From: NORP240 sp965222175
GTDB taxonomy: Bacteria > Pseudomonadota > Gammaproteobacteria > Pseudomonadales > Pseudohongiellaceae
DNA length: 64,000 bases
Direction of reading: 5' to 3'
Assembly: GCA_965222175.1 (NCBI GenBank)
Contig: OZ244938.1
Coordinates: forward strand, 1,860,001 to 1,924,000
Made by a program: the position numbers and the translations under genes. Each line of letters begins with the position of its first letter. Position 1 is the first letter of the stretch. Of the stretch, positions 9,103 through 16,652 are shown one piece after another. The notes under the pieces were generated by a model. It saw nothing but the letters and a program-made list of their open reading frames with translations, was not told where the DNA came from and did no database searches.

Positions 9103-9120
9103 ACTGGTTGTATATACAGT
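9103..9120 (+). promoter_or_regulatory. LexA box (SOS operator) 1
   Basis: ACTGGTTGTATATACAGT contains CTG-N10-CAG with an AT-rich centre, matching the gammaproteobacterial LexA operator consensus (CTGTATATATATACAG type) in 12 or more positions. It lies 62 bases before the first plausible ATG of a small ORF and about 830 bases before recA. Confidence 0.8.
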
Positions 9121-9140
9121 AATTGTCTGCTTAAATTACT

Positions 9141-9158
9141 ACTGATTTTATATACAGT
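9141..9158 (+). promoter_or_regulatory. LexA box (SOS operator) 2
   Basis: ACTGATTTTATATACAGT contains a second CTG-N10-CAG with the strong half-site TATATACAG. It lies 38 bases after box 1 and ends only seven bases before the ATG at 9166. The paired arrangement suggests cooperative LexA repression of a promoter whose transcript would start close to that ATG. Confidence 0.8.
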
Positions 9159-9165
9159 GGTCTGT

Positions 9166-9423
9166 ATGGCCCGCCAGACGATTCAGGATCTCATTGAGGA
9201 TCTAATTGAGGATCGTATTGAGAAACGCAACTTGAATCGGGAACTGATCAGCAGGCTGCAGAAAAACGTCATGCGCGTAGCCAGGACCAGGCGAACTCTG
9301 TCAAAGAAGCGCAATTTACTCAGTGTAAATGAGCATATTGAGACAGTTTTCAACGCAGTATTGGCAAGCGCAATAGTTTTTCAACAGTCTGTTAGGCAAG
9401 TAGCAAGGGAAGGTCTACTATAA
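9166..9423 (+). CDS. Small ORF directly behind two LexA boxes
   Basis: An 85-residue frame beginning MARQTIQDLIEDLIEDRIE. Three 12-bp direct repeats (GATCTMATTGAG type, 9187-9222) encode the DLIE/DRIE run. Residues ~29-77 are encoded by a dispersed 145-bp repeat that is also found at 27346, so only the first ~28 residues are unique. No Shine-Dalgarno is visible; a leaderless mRNA is possible because the second LexA box nearly touches the ATG. I recognise no family. It may be a real SOS-induced small protein or an incidental frame in the recA leader. Confidence 0.35.
   Translation: MARQTIQDLIEDLIEDRIEKRNLNRELISRLQKNVMRVARTRRTLSKKRNLLSVNEHIETVFNAVLASAIVFQQSVRQVAREGLL
9251..9395 (+). repeat. 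Dispersed palindromic-ended repeat, copy 1 (MITE-like)
   Basis: About 145 bp with inverted ends: left GCAGGCTGCAGAAAAAC, right GTTTTTCAACAGTCTGTTAG. An internal inverted pair is formed around AACTCTGTC / GACAGTTTT. The same element occurs at 27346-27487 with the same length and orientation. The ends resemble the AGGCTGTTGAAAAAC termini common in non-autonomous elements of gammaproteobacteria. No transposase is present. Confidence 0.75.
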
Positions 9424-9464
9424 CCAAAGAAGGCTCCGGCGCTGAAGACTGTCTCGACAGTGTG

Positions 9465-9480
9465 CTGACCCGCTATACAG
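9465..9480 (+). promoter_or_regulatory. Third, weaker LexA-like site upstream of recA
   Basis: CTGACCCGCTATACAG fits CTG-N10-CAG with one good half-site (TATACAG) and a GC-rich other half. It lies about 450 bases before recA, between the dispersed repeat and the octamer array. A true site is possible but less certain than the two at 9103 and 9141. Confidence 0.45.
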
Positions 9481-9499
9481 GGGATGACACAGAGAGAGT

Positions 9500-9571
9500 G
9501 ACAGAAAGACAGAAAGACAGAAAGACAGAAAGACAGAAAGTCTGAAAGATTGAAAGACTGAGAGACAGGAA
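9500..9571 (+). repeat. Nine tandem octamers (GACAGAAA type)
   Basis: Five perfect copies of GACAGAAA (9500-9539) are followed by four degenerate copies (GTCTGAAA, GATTGAAA, GACTGAGA, GACAGGAA). It lies in the gene-free leader between the LexA boxes and recA. Perfect octamer runs of this kind are prone to slipped-strand length changes. Confidence 0.9.
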
Positions 9572-9699
9572 CTGAGTAAACTGCATTAACTGAACGGCAA
9601 GATCAAACTCGGAATGCGTTATATCGGCAAGAGTGATATAAGCTAACAGGATTAAATTTACTTAAAGAAAGAAATTTCCAACAGGTAATTTGATAAGAT

Positions 9700-9856
9700 C
9701 CAGTTAACGATGACCAGTTAACGATGACCAGTTAACGATGACCAGTTAACGAAAGCCAGTTAACAAATGTCGGTTAACGCAAATCCAGTTAATGAAGTCC
9801 AGTTAACGAAAGTCCATTTAACGAAAGTCCAGTTAACGAAAGTCAGTAAACAAAAG
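9700..9856 (+). repeat. Eleven tandem GTTAAC-centred 14-15-bp repeats upstream of recA
   Basis: Four 14-bp units CCAGTTAACGATGA or CCAGTTAACGAAAG (9700-9755) are followed by degenerate and 15-bp units CCAGTTAACGAAAGT (to 9843) and a last partial CAGTAAACAAAAG. Each unit holds the palindrome GTTAAC or a variant. The 15-bp units keep one frame open into recA (encoding VQLTKVHLTKVQLTKV), but the normal RecA start is downstream. The array ends about 75 bases before the recA start. Confidence 0.92.
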
Positions 9857-9931
9857 CGCACCCGGAACCGAAAAAGCAACACAACTGTATTACTCACGGA
9901 ACCAGCTTCAGTTGTACACACCAAGGATCTA

Positions 9932-11029
9932 ATGATGATTGAAGACAACGGCAATAAAGAAAAAGCACTTGCAGCGGCACTTTCCCAGATCGAAAGGCAG
10001 TTCGGCAAGGGTTCCATGATGCGTCTTGGCGATTCGGCAAAGGCGACCATTCCGTCAATTTCCACCGGATCACTGGGACTTGATATAGCCCTGGGTATTG
10101 GCGGTCTGCCGCGGGGCCGGATCGTGGAAATCTACGGCCCGGAGTCCTCGGGCAAGACCACCCTGACTCTGCAGGTGATTGCCGAGGCACAGAAAGCCGG
10201 CGGCAACTGCGCGTTTATAGATGCTGAACACGCTCTCGACCCGGTTTACGCCAAGGCGCTGGGTGTGGATGTTGAGAACCTGCTGGTCAGTCAGCCGGAT
10301 ACCGGTGAGCAGGCCCTGGAAATCTGTGACATGGTGGTACGTTCCGGGGCACTGGATGTCGTGGTTATAGACTCCGTCGCCGCGTTGACGCCCAAGGCCG
10401 AAATCGAAGGCGACATGGGTGACAGTCACATGGGCCTGCAGGCTCGCCTGATGTCCCAGGCCCTTCGCAAGATGACCGCGAACATCAAGAATTCGAATAC
10501 GCTGGTGATATTCATAAACCAGATCCGTATGAAGATTGGAGTGATGTTCGGTTCTCCCGAAACTACCACCGGCGGTAACGCGCTCAAATTTTATTCTTCC
10601 GTACGGCTGGATATCCGTCGAATCGGTTCAATCAAGGATGGCGACGAAGTGGTTGGCAACGAAACCCGGGTAAAAGTAGTGAAGAACAAGGTGGCGCCAC
10701 CGTTCAAGCAGACTGAATTTCAGATCATGTATGGAACCGGCATCTACCGACTGGGGGAAGTGATCGATCTGGGTGTGAAGATTGGCCTGCTGGATAAATC
10801 CGGCGCCTGGTATGCGTACAATGGCGAAAAGATCGGTCAGGGTAAAAAGAATGTCGGGCAATACCTTGAAGAGAATCCCGAACTGGCGGATGAGCTGCAG
10901 CAAAAAATACGCGCCCAACTGCTGATCAAGAAAGCAGGTCAGGACGATAATGTCCACGAGCTCGGCAAAGACCCGGCCAATGATGCCGAACCTGTCGCTG
11001 CCGTGGATACCGGCAAGAAGACCGGATAG
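9932..11029 (+). CDS. recA: Recombinase RecA
   Basis: A 365-residue RecA: strand exchange in homologous recombination and the co-protease that triggers LexA self-cleavage in the SOS response. Walker A is GPESSGKT near residues 69-76, with VVVIDSVAAL as Walker B and the L2 loop FINQIRMKIGVMFGSPETTT. The start was set at ATG 9932 (or the adjacent ATG 9935) because KALAAALSQIERQFGKGS matches the conserved N-terminus and AAGGA precedes it; the frame stays open upstream through repeats. No LexA box lies at the usual position just before the gene; the nearest strong ones are about 780-830 bases upstream. recX follows 29 bases later. Confidence 0.98.
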   Translation: MMIEDNGNKEKALAAALSQIERQFGKGSMMRLGDSAKATIPSISTGSLGLDIALGIGGLPRGRIVEIYGPESSGKTTLTLQVIAEAQKAGGNCAFIDAEHALDPVYAKALGVDVENLLVSQPDTGEQALEICDMVVRSGALDVVVIDSVAALTPKAEIEGDMGDSHMGLQARLMSQALRKMTANIKNSNTLVIFINQIRMKIGVMFGSPETTTGGNALKFYSSVRLDIRRIGSIKDGDEVVGNETRVKVVKNKVAPPFKQTEFQIMYGTGIYRLGEVIDLGVKIGLLDKSGAWYAYNGEKIGQGKKNVGQYLEENPELADELQQKIRAQLLIKKAGQDDNVHELGKDPANDAEPVAAVDTGKKTG

Positions 11030-11058
11030 GCCCGCGACGGGTCCTGAAGGAGACGCCA

Positions 11059-11604
11059 ATGCTTGAGCGGACAGAACAGGAGGAATACATCAAGCCGAAC
11101 AGGCTGACGTCAGCATCTGCCACTGGAAAAGCGAAAGTCGCAACAAGTCCCCGTAGTCTCCGGCGGGCCGCAATGGATTGCCTGGCCCGCCGGGAACACT
11201 CGTTCTTCGAGCTGAAGCAGAAGCTCCAGCTTCGTTATTCGGACAGGTCGCCGGCGGAAATACAGGATACGGTGGAGCGCTTGCGGCAGGAGAACCTGCA
11301 GAGTGACCGACGCTTTGTCGAATCCTATGTAAGAACCCGCAAGAACCTTGGCTACGGATATGCCGCCATACGGGACGAGTTGAGACGTCGATTTGTCGCC
11401 GAAGCTCTCATTGACCAGTTCCTGCGCAAGGACGACGGTGACTGGGAGATCATACTGGGCAGCCTTGTAGAGCGCAGGCTACAAGACCCTGATAACTTTA
11501 AATTTGGCAGCAAACAGCACCTTCGCCTGGCCAGGTTTTTGCAGCGAAGAGGGTTTTCCCAGGCATCGATCCGGGATTCACTGGCGCCTTATCTGCGGGA
11601 CTAG
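11059..11604 (+). CDS. recX: RecA regulatory protein RecX
   Basis: A 181-residue RecX, which binds RecA filaments and limits their extension and ATPase activity. The three-helix repeats of the family are visible: AAMDCLARREHSFFELKQKL, then LQSDRRFVESYVRTRKNLGYG, then FLQRRGFSQASIRDSL at the C-terminus. The ~30-residue N-terminal extension is variable in the family. GAAGGAGA lies just before its ATG. It is immediately downstream of recA and very likely cotranscribed. Confidence 0.95.
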   Translation: MLERTEQEEYIKPNRLTSASATGKAKVATSPRSLRRAAMDCLARREHSFFELKQKLQLRYSDRSPAEIQDTVERLRQENLQSDRRFVESYVRTRKNLGYGYAAIRDELRRRFVAEALIDQFLRKDDGDWEIILGSLVERRLQDPDNFKFGSKQHLRLARFLQRRGFSQASIRDSLAPYLRD

Positions 11605-11640
11605 TGTCCGTAACCTTCAGCCACATCCGACTACGCATGG

Positions 11641-11682
11641 TCCCGGGAAAATGAGACAATACCGCTTTTCATTTTCCAGGGA
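11641..11682 (+). promoter_or_regulatory. Stem-loop overlapping the ribosome binding site of the DUF1015 gene
   Basis: TCCCGGGAAAATGA (11641-11654) pairs with TCATTTTCCAGGGA (11669-11682) with one mismatch around a 14-base loop. The right arm includes most of the CAGGGAG Shine-Dalgarno placed nine bases before the ATG at 11694. It could sequester the ribosome site. It is not followed by a U-run, so it is not a typical terminator for recX. Confidence 0.45.
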
Positions 11683-11693
11683 GCCTCTGTTCC

Positions 11694-12938
11694 ATGAAGT
11701 TGCTGAAACCCTTCCGCGGACTGAGACCCCGGCGAGAGCTGGCATCCCGTGTAGCCTCACACCCCTATGATGTGGTCAATCGTCGCGAGGCAGCGGCGAT
11801 GGCGGGGAATAACCCGTTAAGTTTTTTCCATATCAATAAGCCGGAAATCGATCTGCCGGACTCCGTTGATCCCCACGATCCCAGTGTCTACCAGCAGGGT
11901 GCTGCTAATCTGCAACGATTCATCGACGATGGCGTTCTGTTGCGTGATAGTGAGGCAAAACTCTACGTCTACCAGCAGATCATGGGCGACCATCGACAGG
12001 TCGGCCTGGTTGCCGTCGCTTCCCTGGATGCGTATGACAAGGGATTGATCAAGAAACACGAATTTACCAGGCCTGAGAAAGAAGATGACCGGGTAAATCA
12101 CATGGACGCCCTGGGTGCCCAGGTTGGTCCCGTGTTCCTCACTTATCGAGCCAACCAGGAAGTCGACAGATTGATAGACAGGGTTGTTGCCGGTGAACCG
12201 GAATACGACTTCACCGCCGACGACAGCACCCGCCACACTTTCTGGGTGATTGAAGATGTCAGCCTGGCCGCAGAAATCGAGGCGGCTTTTGCCACTGTCG
12301 AGTGTCTCTACGTGGCCGATGGTCATCACCGATCCGCCGCGGCAGCCAGGGTCAGGGACCTGCGACAGAAAAGGGATAGCGGCGACGCTGACGCATCGTA
12401 CAACTGGTTTCTAAGCGTGGTTTTTCCAGACAACCAGATGCAGATACTTGACTACAACCGAGTGGTGAAAGATCTGAATGGATTGAATCCCCGGCAGTTT
12501 ATTCAGCGGCTGGAGGAAGAATTCCGCGTAGAGGTCGTCGATAGCCTGGCAAAAGCCAGGCCTGCGGCCAGTGGCCAGTTCGGTGTGTACCTGGACGGCA
12601 GGTGGTACAGCGTCACCGCTGATGACGCCATCCGCAATTCAGACGACCCGGTAAAAAGTCTGGACGTCAGTATTCTCCAGGAGCGTGTGCTCAAGAGTAT
12701 CCTGGGTATTGGTGACCCGAGACGTGATGAACGGATCGATTTTATAGGTGGGATACGAGGGCTTGAAGAGCTGGCCAGTCGCGTTGATTCCGGAGAGTGG
12801 CAGGTTGCTTTCGCCCTTTTCCCGACGTCAATCGCCAGCCTGATGGCCATCGCCGACGCGGGTGAAGTCATGCCTCCCAAATCCACCTGGTTTGAACCGA
12901 AGTTGAAAAGCGGCCTCATCATTCACGTCCTGGACTGA
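11694..12938 (+). CDS. DUF1015 family protein
   Basis: A 414-residue protein of the DUF1015 family, related in fold to the SerK/SbnI free-serine kinases. Family hallmarks are the N-terminal PFRGLRP...VASHPYDVVN, the HEFTRPEKEDDRVNHMDALGAQVGPVF block and the VADGHHRSAAA motif near residue 210. Some members phosphorylate serine with ADP or ATP, and others have no known role, so no substrate is claimed. The next gene starts four bases after its stop. Confidence 0.88.
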   Translation: MKLLKPFRGLRPRRELASRVASHPYDVVNRREAAAMAGNNPLSFFHINKPEIDLPDSVDPHDPSVYQQGAANLQRFIDDGVLLRDSEAKLYVYQQIMGDHRQVGLVAVASLDAYDKGLIKKHEFTRPEKEDDRVNHMDALGAQVGPVFLTYRANQEVDRLIDRVVAGEPEYDFTADDSTRHTFWVIEDVSLAAEIEAAFATVECLYVADGHHRSAAAARVRDLRQKRDSGDADASYNWFLSVVFPDNQMQILDYNRVVKDLNGLNPRQFIQRLEEEFRVEVVDSLAKARPAASGQFGVYLDGRWYSVTADDAIRNSDDPVKSLDVSILQERVLKSILGIGDPRRDERIDFIGGIRGLEELASRVDSGEWQVAFALFPTSIASLMAIADAGEVMPPKSTWFEPKLKSGLIIHVLD

Positions 12939-12941
12939 ATC

Positions 12942-13949
12942 ATGCAGGCCCTGTTCCTGGACAGTGAGGGACTCAGCTGGCGAACAGATCTTCCGGTACC
13001 GGTGCCCGACCCTGGCTATGCATTGGTCCGCGTGGAACGAGCCGGTATCTGCAGTACCGATCAGCAGCTGCTGCGCGGTATGTACCAGTTCCAGGGCATA
13101 CCGGGACATGAATTTGTCGGCATTGTCGAAGCGGTTTCTCCGGAATTGATGGAGGCGACCAGCTGGATTGGTCAGCGCGTCGTGGGGGAAATCAATATCG
13201 CCTGTGGAAGTTGTGACTTCTGCCTCGGGGGACTGGTTAAACACTGTCGCCACAGGAAGGTGCTGGGCATTCGTCAACACCCCGGCGCTTTCGCGGATTA
13301 CCTGACCCTGCCGCTGAAAAACCTGCACGCTGTACCGCACGATCTCAGTCTTGATGACGCCGTATGGATTGAGCCACTGGCGGCCGCGCTGGATATCCTG
13401 GCCAGGATCGATGTCGCCGGACATTCCTCCGTGGCGGTGGTTGGCGATGGCAGAATTGCCCAGCTGGCAACCCGGGTTCTGTTGAAATCCGATATCGGCG
13501 TAAAGGTGTTCGGCCATCATATCGAGAAGCTTGACCGGCTGCCCGCAGCGGCACGGTCAGCCTTGCAGCCAGACAGCGATGATCTCAGACAATTTGACGC
13601 CGTGGTGGAATGCAGCGGCTCCCGGTCAGGCCTGGAAACAGCCCTGCAGCTGGTGCGACCCCTTGGCAGGGTGATACTGAAGAGTACCTTGAATGAGCCT
13701 GTGCCCCTGTCAACCGAGGACCTGGTGGTGAACGAAATCACCGTGCTGGGATCGCGGTGTGGAGACTTTACCCAGGCAATTGGATTTTTACAGGCTGAGC
13801 AGGAATACGGTGTGAACAATCCCGCCCAAAAAAAAGACCAGACCCTTGCGGGCCTGGTCGATGCGCACTTTAAATTGAAAGATGGCCTGGCGGCGTTTGA
13901 CTACCTGCGACGCGCGCCGGTCATCAAGGTTGTTCTTGACATTGCATAA
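12942..13949 (+). CDS. Zinc-dependent alcohol dehydrogenase (MDR superfamily)
   Basis: A 335-residue medium-chain dehydrogenase/reductase. It shows the catalytic zinc ligands (Cys in GICSTD, GHEFVG), the four structural-zinc cysteines in CGSCDFCLGGLVKHC, and a Rossmann nucleotide site VVGDGRIAQLA near residue 165. The substrate cannot be read from sequence; sugar-alcohol, threonine and glucose dehydrogenases share this layout. It is likely in one transcript with the DUF1015 gene four bases upstream, an association that is common but unexplained. Confidence 0.88.
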   Translation: MQALFLDSEGLSWRTDLPVPVPDPGYALVRVERAGICSTDQQLLRGMYQFQGIPGHEFVGIVEAVSPELMEATSWIGQRVVGEINIACGSCDFCLGGLVKHCRHRKVLGIRQHPGAFADYLTLPLKNLHAVPHDLSLDDAVWIEPLAAALDILARIDVAGHSSVAVVGDGRIAQLATRVLLKSDIGVKVFGHHIEKLDRLPAAARSALQPDSDDLRQFDAVVECSGSRSGLETALQLVRPLGRVILKSTLNEPVPLSTEDLVVNEITVLGSRCGDFTQAIGFLQAEQEYGVNNPAQKKDQTLAGLVDAHFKLKDGLAAFDYLRRAPVIKVVLDIA

Positions 13950-14299
13950 CGTTGATCAACCTGGCATCAGGCCGGGACGTCAGTACGACGGCACGAAAGT
14001 AGAGTCGTAAGCCGACGTAGTGGCATGCCGACATGGTCAGGTTGCGCAGGCTTCTGGTCAGAATTTTACTCACGTTATAAATCCCTGGCGTTAACTTAGT
14101 TGTCTCTCTACCCTCTATTACGCAGGAAATTCAAAAAAGTTTACAGCCGCAGATGGAAAAGTTGCGTACCCCGTCTCGAAATAGATGGAACGACATAGCT
14201 GAAAGGCGAGCTGAGGGAGGCCGGTACCCGTCCGGCTGTGACGCTGGCCGGGCGCCGACCCTCCTCAGGTGTTTCAGGCTATCAGGGCATCAACCTCAT
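13950..14299. other. Gene-free gap between convergent adh and hsp20
   Basis: About 350 bases. Short frames here show no recognisable protein. A TATAAA at 14080 has no good -35 partner. No terminator with a U-run was found for either neighbour. Confidence 0.5.
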
Positions 14300-14815
14300 T
14301 CAGGCGGCTTTTTCCCTGGCAACATCCGAGGGTGATGTCGCACTGCTGTCATCCCCCTGGGCGGTCTTTTCCACGTCGATCAATCGGGGCTCACCGGAGT
14401 CGATCTGGATTGTCCGTGGTTTCATTGCTTCGGGTAGCTCGCGGCGCAGCTCGATGTGGAGCAGCCCGTTTTCCAGTCTGGCGCCGGTTACTTTCACGTG
14501 ATCCGCCAACTGAAATCGTCGTTCGAAATTGCGCCCGGCAATGCCGCGGTGCAGGTACTCGCGGGAATCATCGTCGTTCTGCCGATTACCCGTGACGGTG
14601 AGGGTCTGTTTCTCTACTTCGATGTCCAGATCATCCTGGACAAAACCGGCCACGGCCATGGTAATCCGGTAGCGGTCCTCTTCCACCAGTTCGATGTTGT
14701 AGGGGGGATAACTCGGCTGATTCTTCTCCCACTGGCTTACTGAATCCAGCAGCGAGGTGAGGTTGTCGAATCCGACAGTGGAACGGTATAACGGTGAAAA
14801 ATCGAATGTTCTCAT
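14300..14815 (-). CDS. Small heat-shock protein Hsp20 (IbpA-like)
   Basis: A 171-residue alpha-crystallin-domain chaperone that holds unfolding proteins for refolding. The start MRTFDFSPLYRSTVGFDNL is close to the IbpA N-terminus, and the core has YNIELVEEDRYRITMAVAGF, EYLHRGIAGRNFERRFQLAD and the GLLHIELRREL strand. The C-terminus (~30 residues past the domain) is longer than in E. coli IbpA. AAGGATAAGG precedes the ATG. A sigma-32-like promoter and a ROSE-like leader upstream suggest double heat control. Confidence 0.95.
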   Translation of the reverse strand: MRTFDFSPLYRSTVGFDNLTSLLDSVSQWEKNQPSYPPYNIELVEEDRYRITMAVAGFVQDDLDIEVEKQTLTVTGNRQNDDDSREYLHRGIAGRNFERRFQLADHVKVTGARLENGLLHIELRRELPEAMKPRTIQIDSGEPRLIDVEKTAQGDDSSATSPSDVAREKAA

Positions 14816-14822
14816 AATAGAT

Positions 14823-14849
14823 ACCTTATCCTTTCGTTAAGCAATAGGT
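14823..14849 (-). promoter_or_regulatory. ROSE-like RNA thermometer hairpin in the hsp20 leader
   Basis: On the minus strand ACCTATTGCTT pairs with AAGGATAAGGT: outer ACCU/AGGU, an internal loop, U-A, a G-G opposition and C-G, U-A, U-A closing a five-base loop. The TTGCT segment faces the AGGA Shine-Dalgarno, as in ROSE elements of hsp20 genes, where the G-G opposition gives temperature sensitivity. A GC-rich hairpin (GCCGGC arms, 14858-14875) lies upstream, as is usual in ROSE leaders. This is a hand-built fold. Confidence 0.6.
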
Positions 14850-14910
14850 TTAAAAATGCCGGCGGCGTTGCCGGCCGGGAGCCTCAATTGAGCACTCGCC
14901 GTGGTTCCTG

Positions 14911-14937
14911 ATATAGGGTCTGAGAACAGAAATTCAA
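14911..14937 (-). promoter_or_regulatory. Sigma-32-like heat-shock promoter of hsp20
   Basis: On the minus strand TTGAAT, then 13 bases, then CCCTATAT. This resembles the RpoH consensus CTTGAAA-N13-17-CCCATNT. The start of transcription would give a leader of about 85-90 bases, long enough for the thermometer hairpins. Confidence 0.7.
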
Positions 14938-15145
14938 TGGCGGGATTTTGAGGTCGTGGTCCGGTTCGGAAGCTGATCTGGTGGTCGTGGGTGAGCCCGC
15001 AGTGTCTTTTCGAACGAGGCCACCCGCACATTGCGGCGGCAGCTCGGGCCGATGAAGACTGTCCTGCCGCTGGGCGGCAAGCAGACCGGTGACAGTCCCA
15101 AGAGCGGCAACCGCTGGAGGCGACGCCGGGCGGGCTGATGCGAAC

Positions 15146-16594
15146 TCAGATGGCGAGCAGATCCATGAATTCGTTGACCGGCATTTTTTCCAGCTGCTGT
15201 TGATCCTTGCACAGGTCGAATATGGTGCGGCAGCGTCGGGCCGGAAACCGTGTAGCCAGGTTGTTCTTGAACTTGGCTTCCAGTAACGGAATGCCTTCCT
15301 CCCGCCTTCGCCGGTGTCCTACCGGGTACTCGATCTCCACGCGATCCGTGCAACTGCCATCCTGGAAAAAAACCTGCAGGGAATTGGCGATGGACCGCTT
15401 TTCGGGTTCCAGGTATTCGTTGGTATAGCGCGGCTCTTCGTGGATCTCCATCCTGTCCCGCAACGTATCGATGATGGGATTGGCCTGGTGAAACTCGTCT
15501 TCGTAGTGCTCGGCGATAAGGTTGCCAAAGGCCAGGGGTACAGCTGTCATGTATTGCAGGCAATGATCACGATCGGCCGGGTTATTCAGGGGGCCGACCT
15601 TGCTGATAATCCGGATAGCTGATTCGTGGGTATGGATGACGATGCGCTCGATTTTATCGAGGCGGTCCTTAACCTGGGGATGAAGCTTCACCGCTGCTTC
15701 GGCTGCGGTCTGGGAATGAAACTCGGCGGGGAACGATATTTTGAACAGAATATTCTCCATCACGTAGGAGCCGTAGTCACGTTGAAACTTAAACCGGTTA
15801 CCTTTGAACGAGACGTCGTAGAAACCCCACTGGGGTGCTGTCAGGACCCCCGGATAACCGATTTCGCCACGCAAGGTCAGTTCTGCCAGGCGCACCCCAC
15901 GGGAGGTCGCATCCCCGGCAGCCCAGGACTTACGGGGACCTGCATTGGGGGCGTGGCGGTAAGTCCGCAGGCTGGATCCGTCCAGCCAGGCCTGGGAAAG
16001 GGCGTCTATTACCTGCTCCCTGGTGCCCCCCAGCATTCTGGTGACCACCGCCGTAGTGGCAACTCGCACCAGCAGTACATGGCAAAGTCCAACCCGGTTG
16101 AAGCTGTTTTCCAGGGCCAGAACACCCTGGATTTCATGGGCCTTGATCATCGCCGTCAACACATCCCGCATCGTCAGGGGGGTTCCGCCGCTGGCCACGG
16201 CTTTACGGGACAGGTGGTCTGCCACGGCCAGGATGCCGCCCAGGTTGTCCGAAGGGTGTCCCCATTCGGCTGCCAGCCAGGTGTCGTTGTAGTCCAGCCA
16301 GCGGATAATGCAGCCGATATCCCAGGCCGCTTTCACCGGGTCCAGCTGAAACCGGGTACCCGGCACGCGAGCGCCATGAGGCACAACGGTACCCTCAACC
16401 AGTGGTCCCAGCAACTTGGTACATTCCGGGAAGCGCAGGGCAAGAAAACCGCAACCCAGGGTGTCCATCAGGCAGTTTCGAGCGGTATCGTAGGCCTCTG
16501 CCGAATCGATAGCGTAATCCATTACATAGTTGGCGATGTCCACCAGTTCTTTATCAGGCTCGGGTCGCTGGTTCAGGTCTACATTTGCACTCAT
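15146..16594 (-). CDS. prpD: 2-methylcitrate dehydratase PrpD
   Basis: A 482-residue MmgE/PrpD family enzyme that dehydrates 2-methylcitrate to 2-methyl-cis-aconitate in propionate breakdown. Family features visible are the DTLGCGFLALRFPECTKLLG region near residue 45, RWLDYNDTWLAAEWGHPSDN and the KISFPAEFHSQTAAEAAVKL block. It is the last gene of prpB-prpC-prpD, 58 bases after prpC. No acnD or prpF gene is adjacent, consistent with use of the PrpD route; hydration of the product would need an aconitase encoded elsewhere. Confidence 0.96.
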   Translation of the reverse strand: MSANVDLNQRPEPDKELVDIANYVMDYAIDSAEAYDTARNCLMDTLGCGFLALRFPECTKLLGPLVEGTVVPHGARVPGTRFQLDPVKAAWDIGCIIRWLDYNDTWLAAEWGHPSDNLGGILAVADHLSRKAVASGGTPLTMRDVLTAMIKAHEIQGVLALENSFNRVGLCHVLLVRVATTAVVTRMLGGTREQVIDALSQAWLDGSSLRTYRHAPNAGPRKSWAAGDATSRGVRLAELTLRGEIGYPGVLTAPQWGFYDVSFKGNRFKFQRDYGSYVMENILFKISFPAEFHSQTAAEAAVKLHPQVKDRLDKIERIVIHTHESAIRIISKVGPLNNPADRDHCLQYMTAVPLAFGNLIAEHYEDEFHQANPIIDTLRDRMEIHEEPRYTNEYLEPEKRSIANSLQVFFQDGSCTDRVEIEYPVGHRRRREEGIPLLEAKFKNNLATRFPARRCRTIFDLCKDQQQLEKMPVNEFMDLLAI

Positions 16595-16652
16595 AGTGTT
16601 ACTCGCGGTTGGTAAGTTTGTTGCCTGGTGTCAGGAGCAATTGCCCTGGCAG

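Noticed and set aside
9767..9931. N-terminal extension of recA through the GTTAAC repeats
   Set aside because: The conserved RecA N-terminus begins at the ATG pair 9932/9935 with AAGGA before it; the extension is only repeat-coded.
14934..15563. A 209-codon minus-strand frame near the end of prpD
   Set aside because: It overlaps prpD in another frame and is Arg/Pro/Gly-rich as expected for a shadow of high-GC coding sequence.
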